This document shows positions 52,747 to 61,565 of a stretch of 64,000 nt of DNA, piece by piece. The notes under the pieces were generated by a model, which worked only from the letters and a program-made list of their open reading frames with translations, did not search any database and was not told the DNA's origin. The stretch lies in the NCBI GenBank assembly GCA_944384195.1, contig CALWSK010000001.1, positions 310,001 through 374,000 on the forward strand. The letters run 5' to 3'. Each line of letters starts with the position of its first letter. Within the stretch, counting starts at the first letter, position 1. The position numbers were made by a program, and so were the translations under genes. Source of the stretch: an uncultured Clostridia bacterium (GTDB taxonomy: Bacteria; Bacillota; Clostridia; Lachnospirales; CAG-274).

Positions 52747-54690
52747 TTATCTTATAACTTTTTTATCTATTTCTTCTCTTATATCTTCTAAGAATTTATC
52801 TAAAGATTTAGAACCTAAATCTTCTCCTCTACTTTTAATAGCTACTTCATTAGCTTCTGCCTCTTTCTCACCTACTACAAGTAAATAAGGAATTCTTTGA
52901 AGTCTAGCTTCTCTTATTTTATATCCTATTTTTTCTGCTCTATAGTCTACTTCTGTTCTTATACCATTATTTTTAAGCTTTTTAACAACACTTTCTGCAT
53001 AATCGTGGTATTTTTCAGAAATAGGAAGCACTATAGCTTGAACTGGAGCAAGCCAAGTAGGGAAATTACCAGCATATTTTTCAATAAGCATAGCTAAAGT
53101 TCTTTCATAACAACCTATAGAAGTTCTATGAATAATAATAGGATGTTTTTTACTTCCATCTTTATCTACATAATTCATATCAAATAACTTGCCTTGTAAA
53201 AAGTCTATTTGTACTGTAATAATAGTATCTTCTTTTCCATGAACATTTTTAAACTGTATATCTAGCTTAGGACCATAAAAAGCTGCTTCTCCCTCTGCTT
53301 CTGTAAATTCAAGACCTATTTCATTTAAAAGCTCTCTCATAACATTTTGAGTTTCTTCCCATTGCTCTGCAGTTCCCTCATATTTATCCTTATTATTAGG
53401 ATCCCATTTAGAAAATCTATAAGTTACATCATTTTGTATTCCAAAAGTAGTCATCATATAATTAATTAAATCAACTACTCCTTTAAATTCATCTCCTAAT
53501 TGCTCTCTTGTACAAACTATATGCCCTTCAGATATAGTAAATTGACGTACTCTTATAAGTCCGTGCATTTCCCCAGAAGATTCGTTTCTAAATAATGTAG
53601 AAGTTTCACCATATCTTATAGGTAAATCTCTATAGCTATGTTGTTCTGCATTATACACAGTATATTGGAAAGGACAAGTCATAGGTCTAAGAGCAAAAAC
53701 TTCGGCATCTTTTTCTTCATCTCCAAGTACAAACATACCCTCTTTATAATGTTGCCAATGCCCAGATATTTTATATAAATCATTTTTAGCCATAAGAGGA
53801 GTTTTAGTAAGTACATATCCTCTTCTTTCTTCTTCATCTTCAACAAATCTTTGTAAAGTTTGCACTATCTTAGCACCTTTTGGCATAAGAAGTGGAAGGC
53901 CCTGTCCTATCTCTTCAGAAGTAGTAAATATGCCAAGTTCCCTACCTAGTTTATTATGATCTCTTTTCTTTGCTTCTTCTCTTTGCTCTAAATAAGCTTC
54001 TAAGTCGCTAGCTTTAGTAAAGGCAGTAGCATATATCCTAGCTAACATTTTATTTTTCTCGCTACCTTTCCAATAAGCCCCAGAAGAACCACCATCATTT
54101 AATATCTTAATAGCTTTTACATATTTTGTACTAAGAAGATGAGGTCCAGCGCAAAGATCAGTAAATTCACCTTGTTTATAAAAACTTATAATAGCATCTT
54201 CTGGTAAATCATTTATAAGCTCTACTTTATAAGGCTCCTCTTTTTCTTCCATAAATTTTATAGCTTCTTCTCTAGGAAGTTCAAAACGCTCTATTTTTAG
54301 GTCTTCTTTTACTATTTTTTTCATCTCTTTTTCTATTTCTGCAAGCTCATCAGCAGTAAATGGAGCTCTATCAAAATCATAGTAAAATCCTTCATCAGTA
54401 GCAGGACCTATAGCCATCTTACTTTCTGGGAATAATCTCTTAACAGCTTGTGCAAGTATATGTGCTGCAGTATGTCTAAATGCTTTTTTACCATCTTCAC
54501 TATCAAAAGTAAGAAGCTCAAGGCTACAATCTTTTTCTATAGGTGTCCTAATATCCATAACTTTTCCATCTACAAGCCCAGCAAAAGTATTTCTGGCAAG
54601 TCCTTCGCTTATTCCTTTTGCTATATCCAAAATACTAACTCCATTTTCATATTGTTTAATACTTCCATCTTTTAAACTTATATTTATCAC
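52747..54690 (-). CDS. thrS: Threonyl-tRNA synthetase
   Basis: A 647-residue class II synthetase: TGS domain (residues about 1-60), editing domain with HTAAHILAQAV and CAGPHLLSTKYV, catalytic core with motif 2 FRNESSGEMHGLIRVRQF and motif 3 YERTLAMLIEKY-like text, and the anticodon-binding domain at the end. I set the start at GTG 54690 with AAGGAG 8 nt upstream; the GTG three codons earlier overlaps that site. Expression is set by the T-box upstream. Confidence 0.95.
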   Translation of the reverse strand: MINISLKDGSIKQYENGVSILDIAKGISEGLARNTFAGLVDGKVMDIRTPIEKDCSLELLTFDSEDGKKAFRHTAAHILAQAVKRLFPESKMAIGPATDEGFYYDFDRAPFTADELAEIEKEMKKIVKEDLKIERFELPREEAIKFMEEKEEPYKVELINDLPEDAIISFYKQGEFTDLCAGPHLLSTKYVKAIKILNDGGSSGAYWKGSEKNKMLARIYATAFTKASDLEAYLEQREEAKKRDHNKLGRELGIFTTSEEIGQGLPLLMPKGAKIVQTLQRFVEDEEERRGYVLTKTPLMAKNDLYKISGHWQHYKEGMFVLGDEEKDAEVFALRPMTCPFQYTVYNAEQHSYRDLPIRYGETSTLFRNESSGEMHGLIRVRQFTISEGHIVCTREQLGDEFKGVVDLINYMMTTFGIQNDVTYRFSKWDPNNKDKYEGTAEQWEETQNVMRELLNEIGLEFTEAEGEAAFYGPKLDIQFKNVHGKEDTIITVQIDFLQGKLFDMNYVDKDGSKKHPIIIHRTSIGCYERTLAMLIEKYAGNFPTWLAPVQAIVLPISEKYHDYAESVVKKLKNNGIRTEVDYRAEKIGYKIREARLQRIPYLLVVGEKEAEANEVAIKSRGEDLGSKSLDKFLEDIREEIDKKVIR

Positions 54691-54739
54691 AAAAATCACT
54701 CCTTTTATAATATTTTTTCAAATTCTCTTAATTTTAAAC

Positions 54740-54980
54740 AAGATAAATAAAAAAGTCCCATCTTCCAAAAGGAAAATGGGACGTATACTAACGTGGTTCC
54801 ACCCAAGTTTATAATTAAAAATTATCTCTTGTAGTCTTTAACGGGACAATCCGTGCTTTATTAGAGCCTATACTCAAAGGTAGTCTTCATTTATAAGTGT
54901 CTAAGATGCTCCCAGCCAAAGACATCTCTCTCTAAAAGTACACATAATAAACTACTGTCCTTATCTCATATTTATAATAT
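54740..54980 (-). promoter_or_regulatory. thrS T-box: T-box leader of thrS
   Basis: The T-box core GGGTGGAACCACG lies at 54804-54792 on the minus strand, followed by terminator stem GTCCCAT...ATGGGAC (54755-54782) and T-run. Upstream are the stem I parts, including AGAGAGATG, and a region with Thr codons ACT/ACC that should be the specifier. Uncharged tRNA-Thr would favour the antiterminator and turn thrS on. Confidence 0.92.
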
Positions 54981-54986
54981 GATTTT

Positions 54987-55014
54987 ATTATATCATCAAA
55001 ATAAATATTGTCAA
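54987..55014 (-). promoter_or_regulatory. Promoter of thrS
   Basis: On the minus strand TTGACA (55014-55009), 16-nt spacer, TATAAT (54992-54987). Confidence 0.75.
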
Positions 55015-55039
55015 GAATTTAATATTTAAAATTATTAAA

Positions 55040-55759
55040 TTAATCATTATCTAAAAGACAGCCTTTACTTGCAAGCTTACGTTGAAGCTCAAATATTCTC
55101 TTTGCAAGTTCTTCTTGGTCTTTAGAATCTATTTTTTCTATTTTTCCTTTATATATATATTTAAATTTTTCATTATTTGAAAATTCCTTATATAAAATTT
55201 TAAATATCATATTAGTATAAAAATCATCAAATTTAAGACCAATTTTTATAAGGTCTTCTGGTTCTACTTCATCATTTGAATAAAACTTCATTCCACCACT
55301 ACTTATATCTATCGTTTCACCTTTTTTATCAAATTCAATAGACGAATTTAAATTTTCGTCAGTGGCCATATCTACAACTACATAATCAAAATTTAAAGAT
55401 TTCTCAATCCTAAAACTATTTCTTCTTTGTAAAGATTCTGAACTTTTTAAAAGTTTTAATCTTACTAAAGCTATCTCTCCTTCAATCTTGTATTCTAAAA
55501 TTTGTGCAAGATTTGTTAAAACACCTCTTTTAGATTTAAAAATTATCCTATACTTTTTATTAGTATTAAGCTTTACAACATATCCACGAGACATAGGCGC
55601 AAGTATATAAATTTCATCATAAGATATTATTTTTTCTAATCTACTCTTATGAGCTTCATTCCAATTTGTACTATCTTCTTTAGTTATTTCTATCAAGTCG
55701 CCCTCTTTTAGTTTATTTGTTTTAGATTCTTTTCCTTTTAAATTTTTAAGTAGTTGCAC
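55040..55759 (-). CDS. PilZ domain protein (YcgR-like), copy 1
   Basis: A 239-residue protein with a YcgR-N-like domain (residues about 1-100) and a C-terminal PilZ domain with the c-di-GMP motif RRNSFR and DISSGGMKF. YcgR-type proteins slow the flagellar motor when c-di-GMP is high. It lies 24 nt after a paralogue of the same build. Presence of flagellin genes nearby fits a motility role; which motor part it would bind is not visible. Confidence 0.85.
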   Translation of the reverse strand: MQLLKNLKGKESKTNKLKEGDLIEITKEDSTNWNEAHKSRLEKIISYDEIYILAPMSRGYVVKLNTNKKYRIIFKSKRGVLTNLAQILEYKIEGEIALVRLKLLKSSESLQRRNSFRIEKSLNFDYVVVDMATDENLNSSIEFDKKGETIDISSGGMKFYSNDEVEPEDLIKIGLKFDDFYTNMIFKILYKEFSNNEKFKYIYKGKIEKIDSKDQEELAKRIFELQRKLASKGCLLDND

Positions 55760-55783
55760 TGTATCATCTCCTACCTTTACTAA

Positions 55784-56491
55784 TTATATTTTGCCATTTT
55801 TTGATAATTCTCTTTGTATCTCGAATATATATTTAGATAACATTTCTGCATATCTGTCCGGCATAAGCTCAAATTTACATTTATAAGCAAACTTAAACTC
55901 TGTCTTATCACTATCTTCTTTATAAAGTACTTTACTTATAAATACCATTATCTTCCCATCTATATTTGCAACCATTTTTATAAAGTTTCCTTCTTCTATT
56001 TCAAAATTAGAATAAAATTTAACTCCACCTGTACTTATATTTTGTGTTTGTCCATCTTGCTCTAATTCTATATCTTGCTTTAAAATCTCTTCTGTAGCTC
56101 CATCTACAACGCAAAATTTAAAAGATATTTTCTTTTCAAGTCTATAACTTTCTCTTCTTTGTATTTTTTTTGTTTCTTCCAAAAATTTTATATAATAATA
56201 TATTATATTTCCCTCTAAATTTTTCTTAACTACTTGTCCAAAATTTTGAAATAATCCTTTATCAGTTTTTATAATAACTTCATATTTAGTCTTTTCTGAT
56301 AGATTAGCTTCTGCTCCATCCTTTTGAACTCCAGCTACTATTATTTCTTCATTAGATACAACTTGTTCAAGAGCACATTTATAAACTATTTTTTCTCCCA
56401 TTCTATCAAGACTAAGCTCTACTTTACTTTGTTCGGGAACTTGTAATATATTCTCTCCTAAAATTTTTTTCTTTTTTTTAAATATATTCAT
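55784..56491 (-). CDS. PilZ domain protein (YcgR-like), copy 2
   Basis: A 235-residue paralogue of the downstream gene: RRESYR and NISTGGVKF form the c-di-GMP site, after an N-terminal YcgR-like domain. It starts with a basic FKKKKKILG stretch. It follows trpS by 9 nt, so the two PilZ genes are probably in the trpS operon. Two tandem receptors could respond to different c-di-GMP levels; this is inference. Confidence 0.85.
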   Translation of the reverse strand: MNIFKKKKKILGENILQVPEQSKVELSLDRMGEKIVYKCALEQVVSNEEIIVAGVQKDGAEANLSEKTKYEVIIKTDKGLFQNFGQVVKKNLEGNIIYYYIKFLEETKKIQRRESYRLEKKISFKFCVVDGATEEILKQDIELEQDGQTQNISTGGVKFYSNFEIEEGNFIKMVANIDGKIMVFISKVLYKEDSDKTEFKFAYKCKFELMPDRYAEMLSKYIFEIQRELSKNGKI

Positions 56492-56500
56492 TATTTCCCC

Positions 56501-57493
56501 CTAAATCATACCAATTTTTCTCTTAACTTTAAATAATGTCTTATTAGCCATATTATTTGCTTTTTCATATCCTTCTTTCATACTTTGTTCCAAAAATGCC
56601 TTATCTTTAATTATTTCATTAAATCTTTGTTGTATAGGCCTTATCTCTTCTACACAAACCTCTGCCACAGCCGATTTAAAATTTCCATATCCAGAATACA
56701 TAAATTCTTTTTCTATTTCATCAATAGATTTCTTAGTTATAGCAGAATATATACTAATAAGATTTTTTATACCAGGTTTATCCTCACTATACCTTACTTC
56801 ATTATCACTATCTGTTACACTTCTTTTAATTTTATTTGAAATTAAATTTAAATCATCTAAAAGATAAATAGTATTATTCTTATTATCAGTTTCAGATTTA
56901 CTCATTTTTTTAGTAGGATTTTGTAAACCCATAACCTTAGCTCCAACTTTACCTATATACATATCCGGAATTTTAAATATATCTCCATATAAATTATTAA
57001 ATCTTATTGCTATATCTCTTACAAGCTCTATATGTTGTCTTTGGTCTTCTCCCACAGGCACAAGATCCGTTTGATATAATAAGATATCAGAAGCTTGTAA
57101 AACTGGATAAGTAAAAAGCCCAGTAGGTATATTGTTCCCTTGCTTTTGCGATTTATCTTTAAATTGTGTCATTCTAGATAACTCACCCATATAAGTATAA
57201 CAATTTAATATCCAACTAAGCTCTGCATGAGCCGGAACACTAGATTGTACATATATTATACTTTTATCTAAATCAAGTCCTATAGCAAGATAAAGAGCAA
57301 AAAGCTCTTTTATATTTTTTCTAAGTTTAGCTGGCTCTTGTCTTACGGTTATAGCATGCATATCTGCTATAAAATATATACAATTATATTTATCTTGAAA
57401 ATCTAGCCAGTTTTTAAATGCTCCAAGATAATTTCCTAATGTAGGAATACCTGATGGTTGCATTCCACTAAATATAATTTTCTTATTTTCCAT
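56501..57493 (-). CDS. trpS: Tryptophanyl-tRNA synthetase
   Basis: A 330-residue class I synthetase. The HIGH-like motif is TLGNYLG near residue 20, and KMSKS is present near residue 195. Text such as GMQPSGIPTLGN and PVGEDQRQHIEL is typical. No T-box is seen in front of it, in contrast to thrS; it is 9 nt downstream of the stalk-domain gene. Confidence 0.95.
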   Translation of the reverse strand: MENKKIIFSGMQPSGIPTLGNYLGAFKNWLDFQDKYNCIYFIADMHAITVRQEPAKLRKNIKELFALYLAIGLDLDKSIIYVQSSVPAHAELSWILNCYTYMGELSRMTQFKDKSQKQGNNIPTGLFTYPVLQASDILLYQTDLVPVGEDQRQHIELVRDIAIRFNNLYGDIFKIPDMYIGKVGAKVMGLQNPTKKMSKSETDNKNNTIYLLDDLNLISNKIKRSVTDSDNEVRYSEDKPGIKNLISIYSAITKKSIDEIEKEFMYSGYGNFKSAVAEVCVEEIRPIQQRFNEIIKDKAFLEQSMKEGYEKANNMANKTLFKVKRKIGMI

Positions 57494-57502
57494 ATATTAC
57501 CT

Positions 57503-58915
57503 CTACCTTTGTATTAATGAATTGTCAAAGTAAATATTTTTATCTTTTAGTTTAATAGATAAAAATTGCTTTTCTCTATCAAATTCCATTCCCAAAACTT
57601 CCCCTTTAAAGCTAACTTTATTTGTGTATTGTATATCATCTAAAGTTGCCTTAAATTGATATAAATTATTATTTTCTTTATTACTTGTTAATATATATAA
57701 TATATCCTCATTTACAATAAAATTATTTCCCATACCAACAAAAGCAATATTGCTCAAGTTCTCTGTTTTTTCATATAAGTTTATATAAGTTATTAATGTA
57801 TATTTTTTATCATTCATATCTGGAAAATAAAAAATATCATTAAAAGTAAGCTTTTTATCTATAAGCTTTTCTATATTCCCATAATTATATAAATATTCAG
57901 AAAACCTAGGTAAATTTTCTTTATTGTAAGATATATCTAGCTTACAAATATTGTAAAAATTATTTTCATCTATTATATTTTTATAAAGATAACCATTATT
58001 TTCTATAACACTATATGTTTCTATATTATCTCTTTTAGATATATCATATATAAAAGTTCTATGTTCATAAGAAACTATAAACCTATCATCAGTAATAATA
58101 ATATCATATATTTTATCTTCCATTCTCTCAACTTTAAAACTAAAAGTTTCTTTTTTGTCTCTAACAAAATATACTTCTATAAAATTATCCCTAAGATAAA
58201 TATTATAATTATTAGTTTTCTTTATAAGTTCTTTTATAGGTTCTATAGATTTAACCTCGCTATCCTTAGCTCTTGACACTATATCTTTTAAGTTTTCTTC
58301 ATTTCCAACAATAGGTAATTGTTTTACTTGTTTTAAAAGATTGTCTATTGTTTCCATCTCTTCTATAGGGTCAAATATATTAGGTACATCACTTATAATT
58401 ATAAGTTCGCTATTATAAAATATTTGCTTATTAAATACATCAGATAAACATCTAAGAGGTATATAAAATCTATCATTTATTATCTTAGATTTAGCCTCTA
58501 TTTCTACAGTTTGCTCTGTAGTATTATCTAAAACCTTTATACTAGCGTTGTTATTAGAAAATATCATAGCCTTATTATCTAATCTTATAGTTGTTTCTTT
58601 TGTATTTTTAGAAAAACTAATGTCTGCATTAAATGCAGTTTTAAGCAATTTAGCCGGTATATATACTTTACTTTTATATATTGTAGGTACAAGAGTAGAA
58701 TCTGTATTATCTATTAATAACTGATTTTGATTTACTATCGCAACCGGACTATTAATAGCAAGTACTACAGCATTTTTGAGTTTTTCCTCTGTAGCCATAT
58801 CAGTAGCAAGTGGTTTTATATCTTCTACTTGTTTAGAAGATACTTGTATAAATAATACTATACTTAAAATTAAAAAGTATGCTAAAAGTATGTTTATAAT
58901 TATTTTATTTTTCAT
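57503..58915 (-). CDS. Secreted protein with copper-amine-oxidase N-like (stalk) domain
   Basis: A 470-residue protein with an N-terminal hydrophobic anchor (residues about 7-25) and a stalk domain of the type common in Firmicutes (YIPAKLLKTAFNADI ... FYIPLRCLSDVF), residues about 75-175. The rest has a repeated beta-like pattern with no family I know. It is not an amine oxidase; the domain name is historical. It heads the group stalk-trpS-PilZ-PilZ. Function unknown. Confidence 0.75.
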   Translation of the reverse strand: MKNKIIINILLAYFLILSIVLFIQVSSKQVEDIKPLATDMATEEKLKNAVVLAINSPVAIVNQNQLLIDNTDSTLVPTIYKSKVYIPAKLLKTAFNADISFSKNTKETTIRLDNKAMIFSNNNASIKVLDNTTEQTVEIEAKSKIINDRFYIPLRCLSDVFNKQIFYNSELIIISDVPNIFDPIEEMETIDNLLKQVKQLPIVGNEENLKDIVSRAKDSEVKSIEPIKELIKKTNNYNIYLRDNFIEVYFVRDKKETFSFKVERMEDKIYDIIITDDRFIVSYEHRTFIYDISKRDNIETYSVIENNGYLYKNIIDENNFYNICKLDISYNKENLPRFSEYLYNYGNIEKLIDKKLTFNDIFYFPDMNDKKYTLITYINLYEKTENLSNIAFVGMGNNFIVNEDILYILTSNKENNNLYQFKATLDDIQYTNKVSFKGEVLGMEFDREKQFLSIKLKDKNIYFDNSLIQR

Positions 58916-59036
58916 ATAGTTTCCTCATCTAAACTTTATATTTTGCTAGATAGATAGCTTAGTCAAATATGAACATTTATACAAATAATTTTAACATAAT
59001 ATAAAATACTTTTCAAATACTTTTAAAAAATTTTTA

Positions 59037-59522
59037 TTAAAATATAAAATATATAATACTATTTAGTATAATTAAAAATATAAGACAGATTAGATAATTA
59101 TTAAAATCTATATCATTTTTATTCATTTTATTTTGACAAAATCTTATAGATTTATAAGAAATATAAAAGATAGATAATACAATAATACAGTTTTCAAAAA
59201 AGTATTTATCAAAAAGGAATTTCATAATATCAAGCTTATATGCAATAAATAAAACGCAAGAACTAAAACCAATACTAAATCCTTTAGAAAAGTTTAATAA
59301 ATATACAAATAAATACCCATAACTTATAAATCCTAAAAACCATATCCCTAAAAAATATTTTAAAACTTTAAAAATAAATTGCAAAATATTTTTATCTTGA
59401 TTTAAAAACATAAAACCTACTAATTTCTCTAAAACTTCTTCATTTATCATCATAGAAAATATAGCTCCACAAATACTCCCTATTATCATAAATATCATAA
59501 GTATTTTAAATTTATCTATCAT
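59037..59522 (-). CDS. SpoIIM-like membrane protein
   Basis: A 161-residue protein with four to five membrane segments. Length and place directly after spoIIP fit SpoIIM, the membrane part of the SpoIID-IIM-IIP engulfment complex that remodels the septal wall in sporulation; it may be a shortened one, as SpoIIM is usually about 200 residues. It starts 13 nt after spoIIP. Similarity is by pattern only. Confidence 0.55.
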   Translation of the reverse strand: MIDKFKILMIFMIIGSICGAIFSMMINEEVLEKLVGFMFLNQDKNILQFIFKVLKYFLGIWFLGFISYGYLFVYLLNFSKGFSIGFSSCVLFIAYKLDIMKFLFDKYFFENCIIVLSIFYISYKSIRFCQNKMNKNDIDFNNYLICLIFLIILNSIIYFIF

Positions 59523-59535
59523 ATTTTAAGCTCCT

Positions 59536-60624
59536 TTAAGAAAAAATAACATCATTTATAAGGTCTGCTAATAGCTCCATTGCATTATAAATTTCTTGCT
59601 TAGTATTTGTTTGTGCTCCTGCTTCTACAAGCATAGTTTTTGGCTTAAAATGTAAGCTATATCTATAAGGTTTTATATATATTTTTCTAGTAAAATTAGG
59701 ATATTTTTCCATAGCTCTTTTTTGCATATTAAAACTAAGAGCTAAATTTGTATGTATATATGGATTTGGTAAATTTGATATATTGTTAAGTTGTCCATTC
59801 TGCATAATTCTAGATATACCGTTAAAAAACATTATTTTTGCTGTTGGTTTTCCGTTTATATTTTCTACTAACCTAGTGTTTTCTCCTACACCATCTCTAT
59901 GTAAATCTATAACGAGCTCTATAGATGGATTTTCTTCTAATACCTTATTTATACTAGGTTCCATTCTTTCATAAGCACCATTTCTTTGTAATCTTCCATT
60001 TTCCATATCAAAAGAGCTATCAACATAATGTAAAGTTTTTATCCCATATTTTTCTTCAAGTAAATTTTTTAATTTTGCTCCAGCACCCACTATACCCTCA
60101 TTTATGTCATTTGTATTACTATCTACAAACATTTCATGAGGATGAGTATGAAATATTAAAACTTTAGGTTCTTGCATAGTTTTTTCTACTTTCAAGTCTG
60201 TACTAAGAAATCTAGTCACATCAAAATAATCTCCACTCATACCAGTATTAGCATCTACTATATAAAATTTTTGTCTTAAATAATCAAGATTTTTTAACTT
60301 TTCATCATCTAAATTAACACTACTAGTTTGAGTACTTTTTATTACTTCTTCTTCAGTTTTTTCGTGTTCATAAGATATATCATCAAGACCTATTAGTTCA
60401 ACATCCCCTATTTTTTCTTCATGTTTTTCATTATTAGCTACCATAATGCTATCTTCTTTTTCAAATACATTCTCATTTATTTTATAACTCGATATAGCGT
60501 CATACAAAATTATTTCTCCAAAAGCTATTTCGTTTATATTAAAAAATACAAAAGCTAAAATTATAATACTTATAGCTATACCAAAACCTATTCTTTCACA
60601 TATTTTCTCAATTTTACCACTCAT
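59536..60624 (-). CDS. spoIIP: Stage II sporulation protein P
   Basis: A 362-residue peptidoglycan hydrolase (amidase and endopeptidase) of the engulfment machine. An N-terminal membrane anchor (residues about 14-30) is followed by a linker and the catalytic domain with LIFHTHPHEMF, the zinc region VIDLHRDGVG, and the C-terminal LVEAGAQTNTKQEI. It shows that the host can form spores. Partner spoIID is not in the window. Confidence 0.9.
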   Translation of the reverse strand: MSGKIEKICERIGFGIAISIIILAFVFFNINEIAFGEIILYDAISSYKINENVFEKEDSIMVANNEKHEEKIGDVELIGLDDISYEHEKTEEEVIKSTQTSSVNLDDEKLKNLDYLRQKFYIVDANTGMSGDYFDVTRFLSTDLKVEKTMQEPKVLIFHTHPHEMFVDSNTNDINEGIVGAGAKLKNLLEEKYGIKTLHYVDSSFDMENGRLQRNGAYERMEPSINKVLEENPSIELVIDLHRDGVGENTRLVENINGKPTAKIMFFNGISRIMQNGQLNNISNLPNPYIHTNLALSFNMQKRAMEKYPNFTRKIYIKPYRYSLHFKPKTMLVEAGAQTNTKQEIYNAMELLADLINDVIFS

Positions 60625-60710
60625 ATTTTCCCCTTACCTTAGTACCTAAATTTATTTTATCTGTATCTTTATAAAAATATATTCTAAATAAATAAAATAA
60701 TTCTATAAAG

Positions 60711-60739
60711 TTGATAAAAAAATTTTTCTATGCTATAAT
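60711..60739 (+). promoter_or_regulatory. Promoter of the DUF1189 gene
   Basis: TTGATA (60711-60716), 17-nt spacer, TATAAT (60734-60739). Confidence 0.75.
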
Positions 60740-60769
60740 ATGTTAAATTATATTTTATGAGGTGAAAAA

Positions 60770-61543
60770 ATGTATATTTTTAGACAGGCAAAAGATGCTA
60801 TGTTTCATTTTGAAAATTATCCTAAAATTCTAAAAACTAAATTATCAAAAGTTATACTATACGCATTATTTTTTATCATAATTTTAAATATTATTTCAAT
60901 TTCAATTCCCTTCTTAGCAAATAAAGCTAAAATTAAAAGTTTTGAAAATTTCATAGAGACATACGTTCCAGATTTTAAAATAGAAAATAATAAAATTATT
61001 TTTGATAAATATAAAAAAGAAAATACTCCACTTAATATAACTTTTATATTCGAACCAGAGGATAAAAACTTATCTATTTCTAAAGAGGATAAAGAAAATT
61101 CACAACTACAAATTTTTAAATTTACCCCAAGCTATATGATGACATACCCACAAAATATATCTGTAAAAATAGATGATATTATAAATATTTTTAATATAAA
61201 ACAAAAATCTGATTTAATAAATTTAAAACCATTTATATATTTTTGTAATGCTATTAGCATGTTTGTATTATTATTTTTATTTATATATAAAAATATCATA
61301 TATCTTATCTTAACTTGTCTTTTAGTATCTATATTAGCTTCTTTTTATGGCTTAATAACAAACTTTAAAAATATATTTATTCTTTCAATATATGTAAGCA
61401 CTGCACCTTTTTTACTAAGTAAAATCTTTTCTTTTTTATCAATTCATATGCCTACAATAATATATATAGGGATATTAATAGCTTATCTAAATTTTGCATT
61501 TAAAATAATAAAATTAGATATATCTAATACAAAAAGACTGTAG
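60770..61543 (+). CDS. DUF1189 family membrane protein
   Basis: A 257-residue protein with a membrane segment near residue 25-50, an extracellular part of about 100 residues, and four more segments at the end. The opening FRQAKDAMFHFENYPKI is typical of DUF1189 proteins, which have no settled role. Its TAG stop codon lies within the 5' arm of its terminator. Convergent with cstA. Confidence 0.8.
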   Translation: MYIFRQAKDAMFHFENYPKILKTKLSKVILYALFFIIILNIISISIPFLANKAKIKSFENFIETYVPDFKIENNKIIFDKYKKENTPLNITFIFEPEDKNLSISKEDKENSQLQIFKFTPSYMMTYPQNISVKIDDIINIFNIKQKSDLINLKPFIYFCNAISMFVLLFLFIYKNIIYLILTCLLVSILASFYGLITNFKNIFILSIYVSTAPFLLSKIFSFLSIHMPTIIYIGILIAYLNFAFKIIKLDISNTKRL

Positions 61544-61561
61544 ATTAAATCTACAGTCTTT
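61533..61561. terminator. Bidirectional terminator between DUF1189 gene and cstA
   Basis: A perfect 14-bp inverted repeat AAAGACTGTAGATT/AATCTACAGTCTTT around one base. Shares its GTAGATT core with the terminators at 16956 and 28808. Confidence 0.9.
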
Positions 61562-61565
61562 AATT

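Noticed and set aside
54691..54699. GTG at 54699 as start of thrS
   Set aside because: It overlaps the AAGGAG ribosome binding site; the GTG at 54690 has proper spacing.
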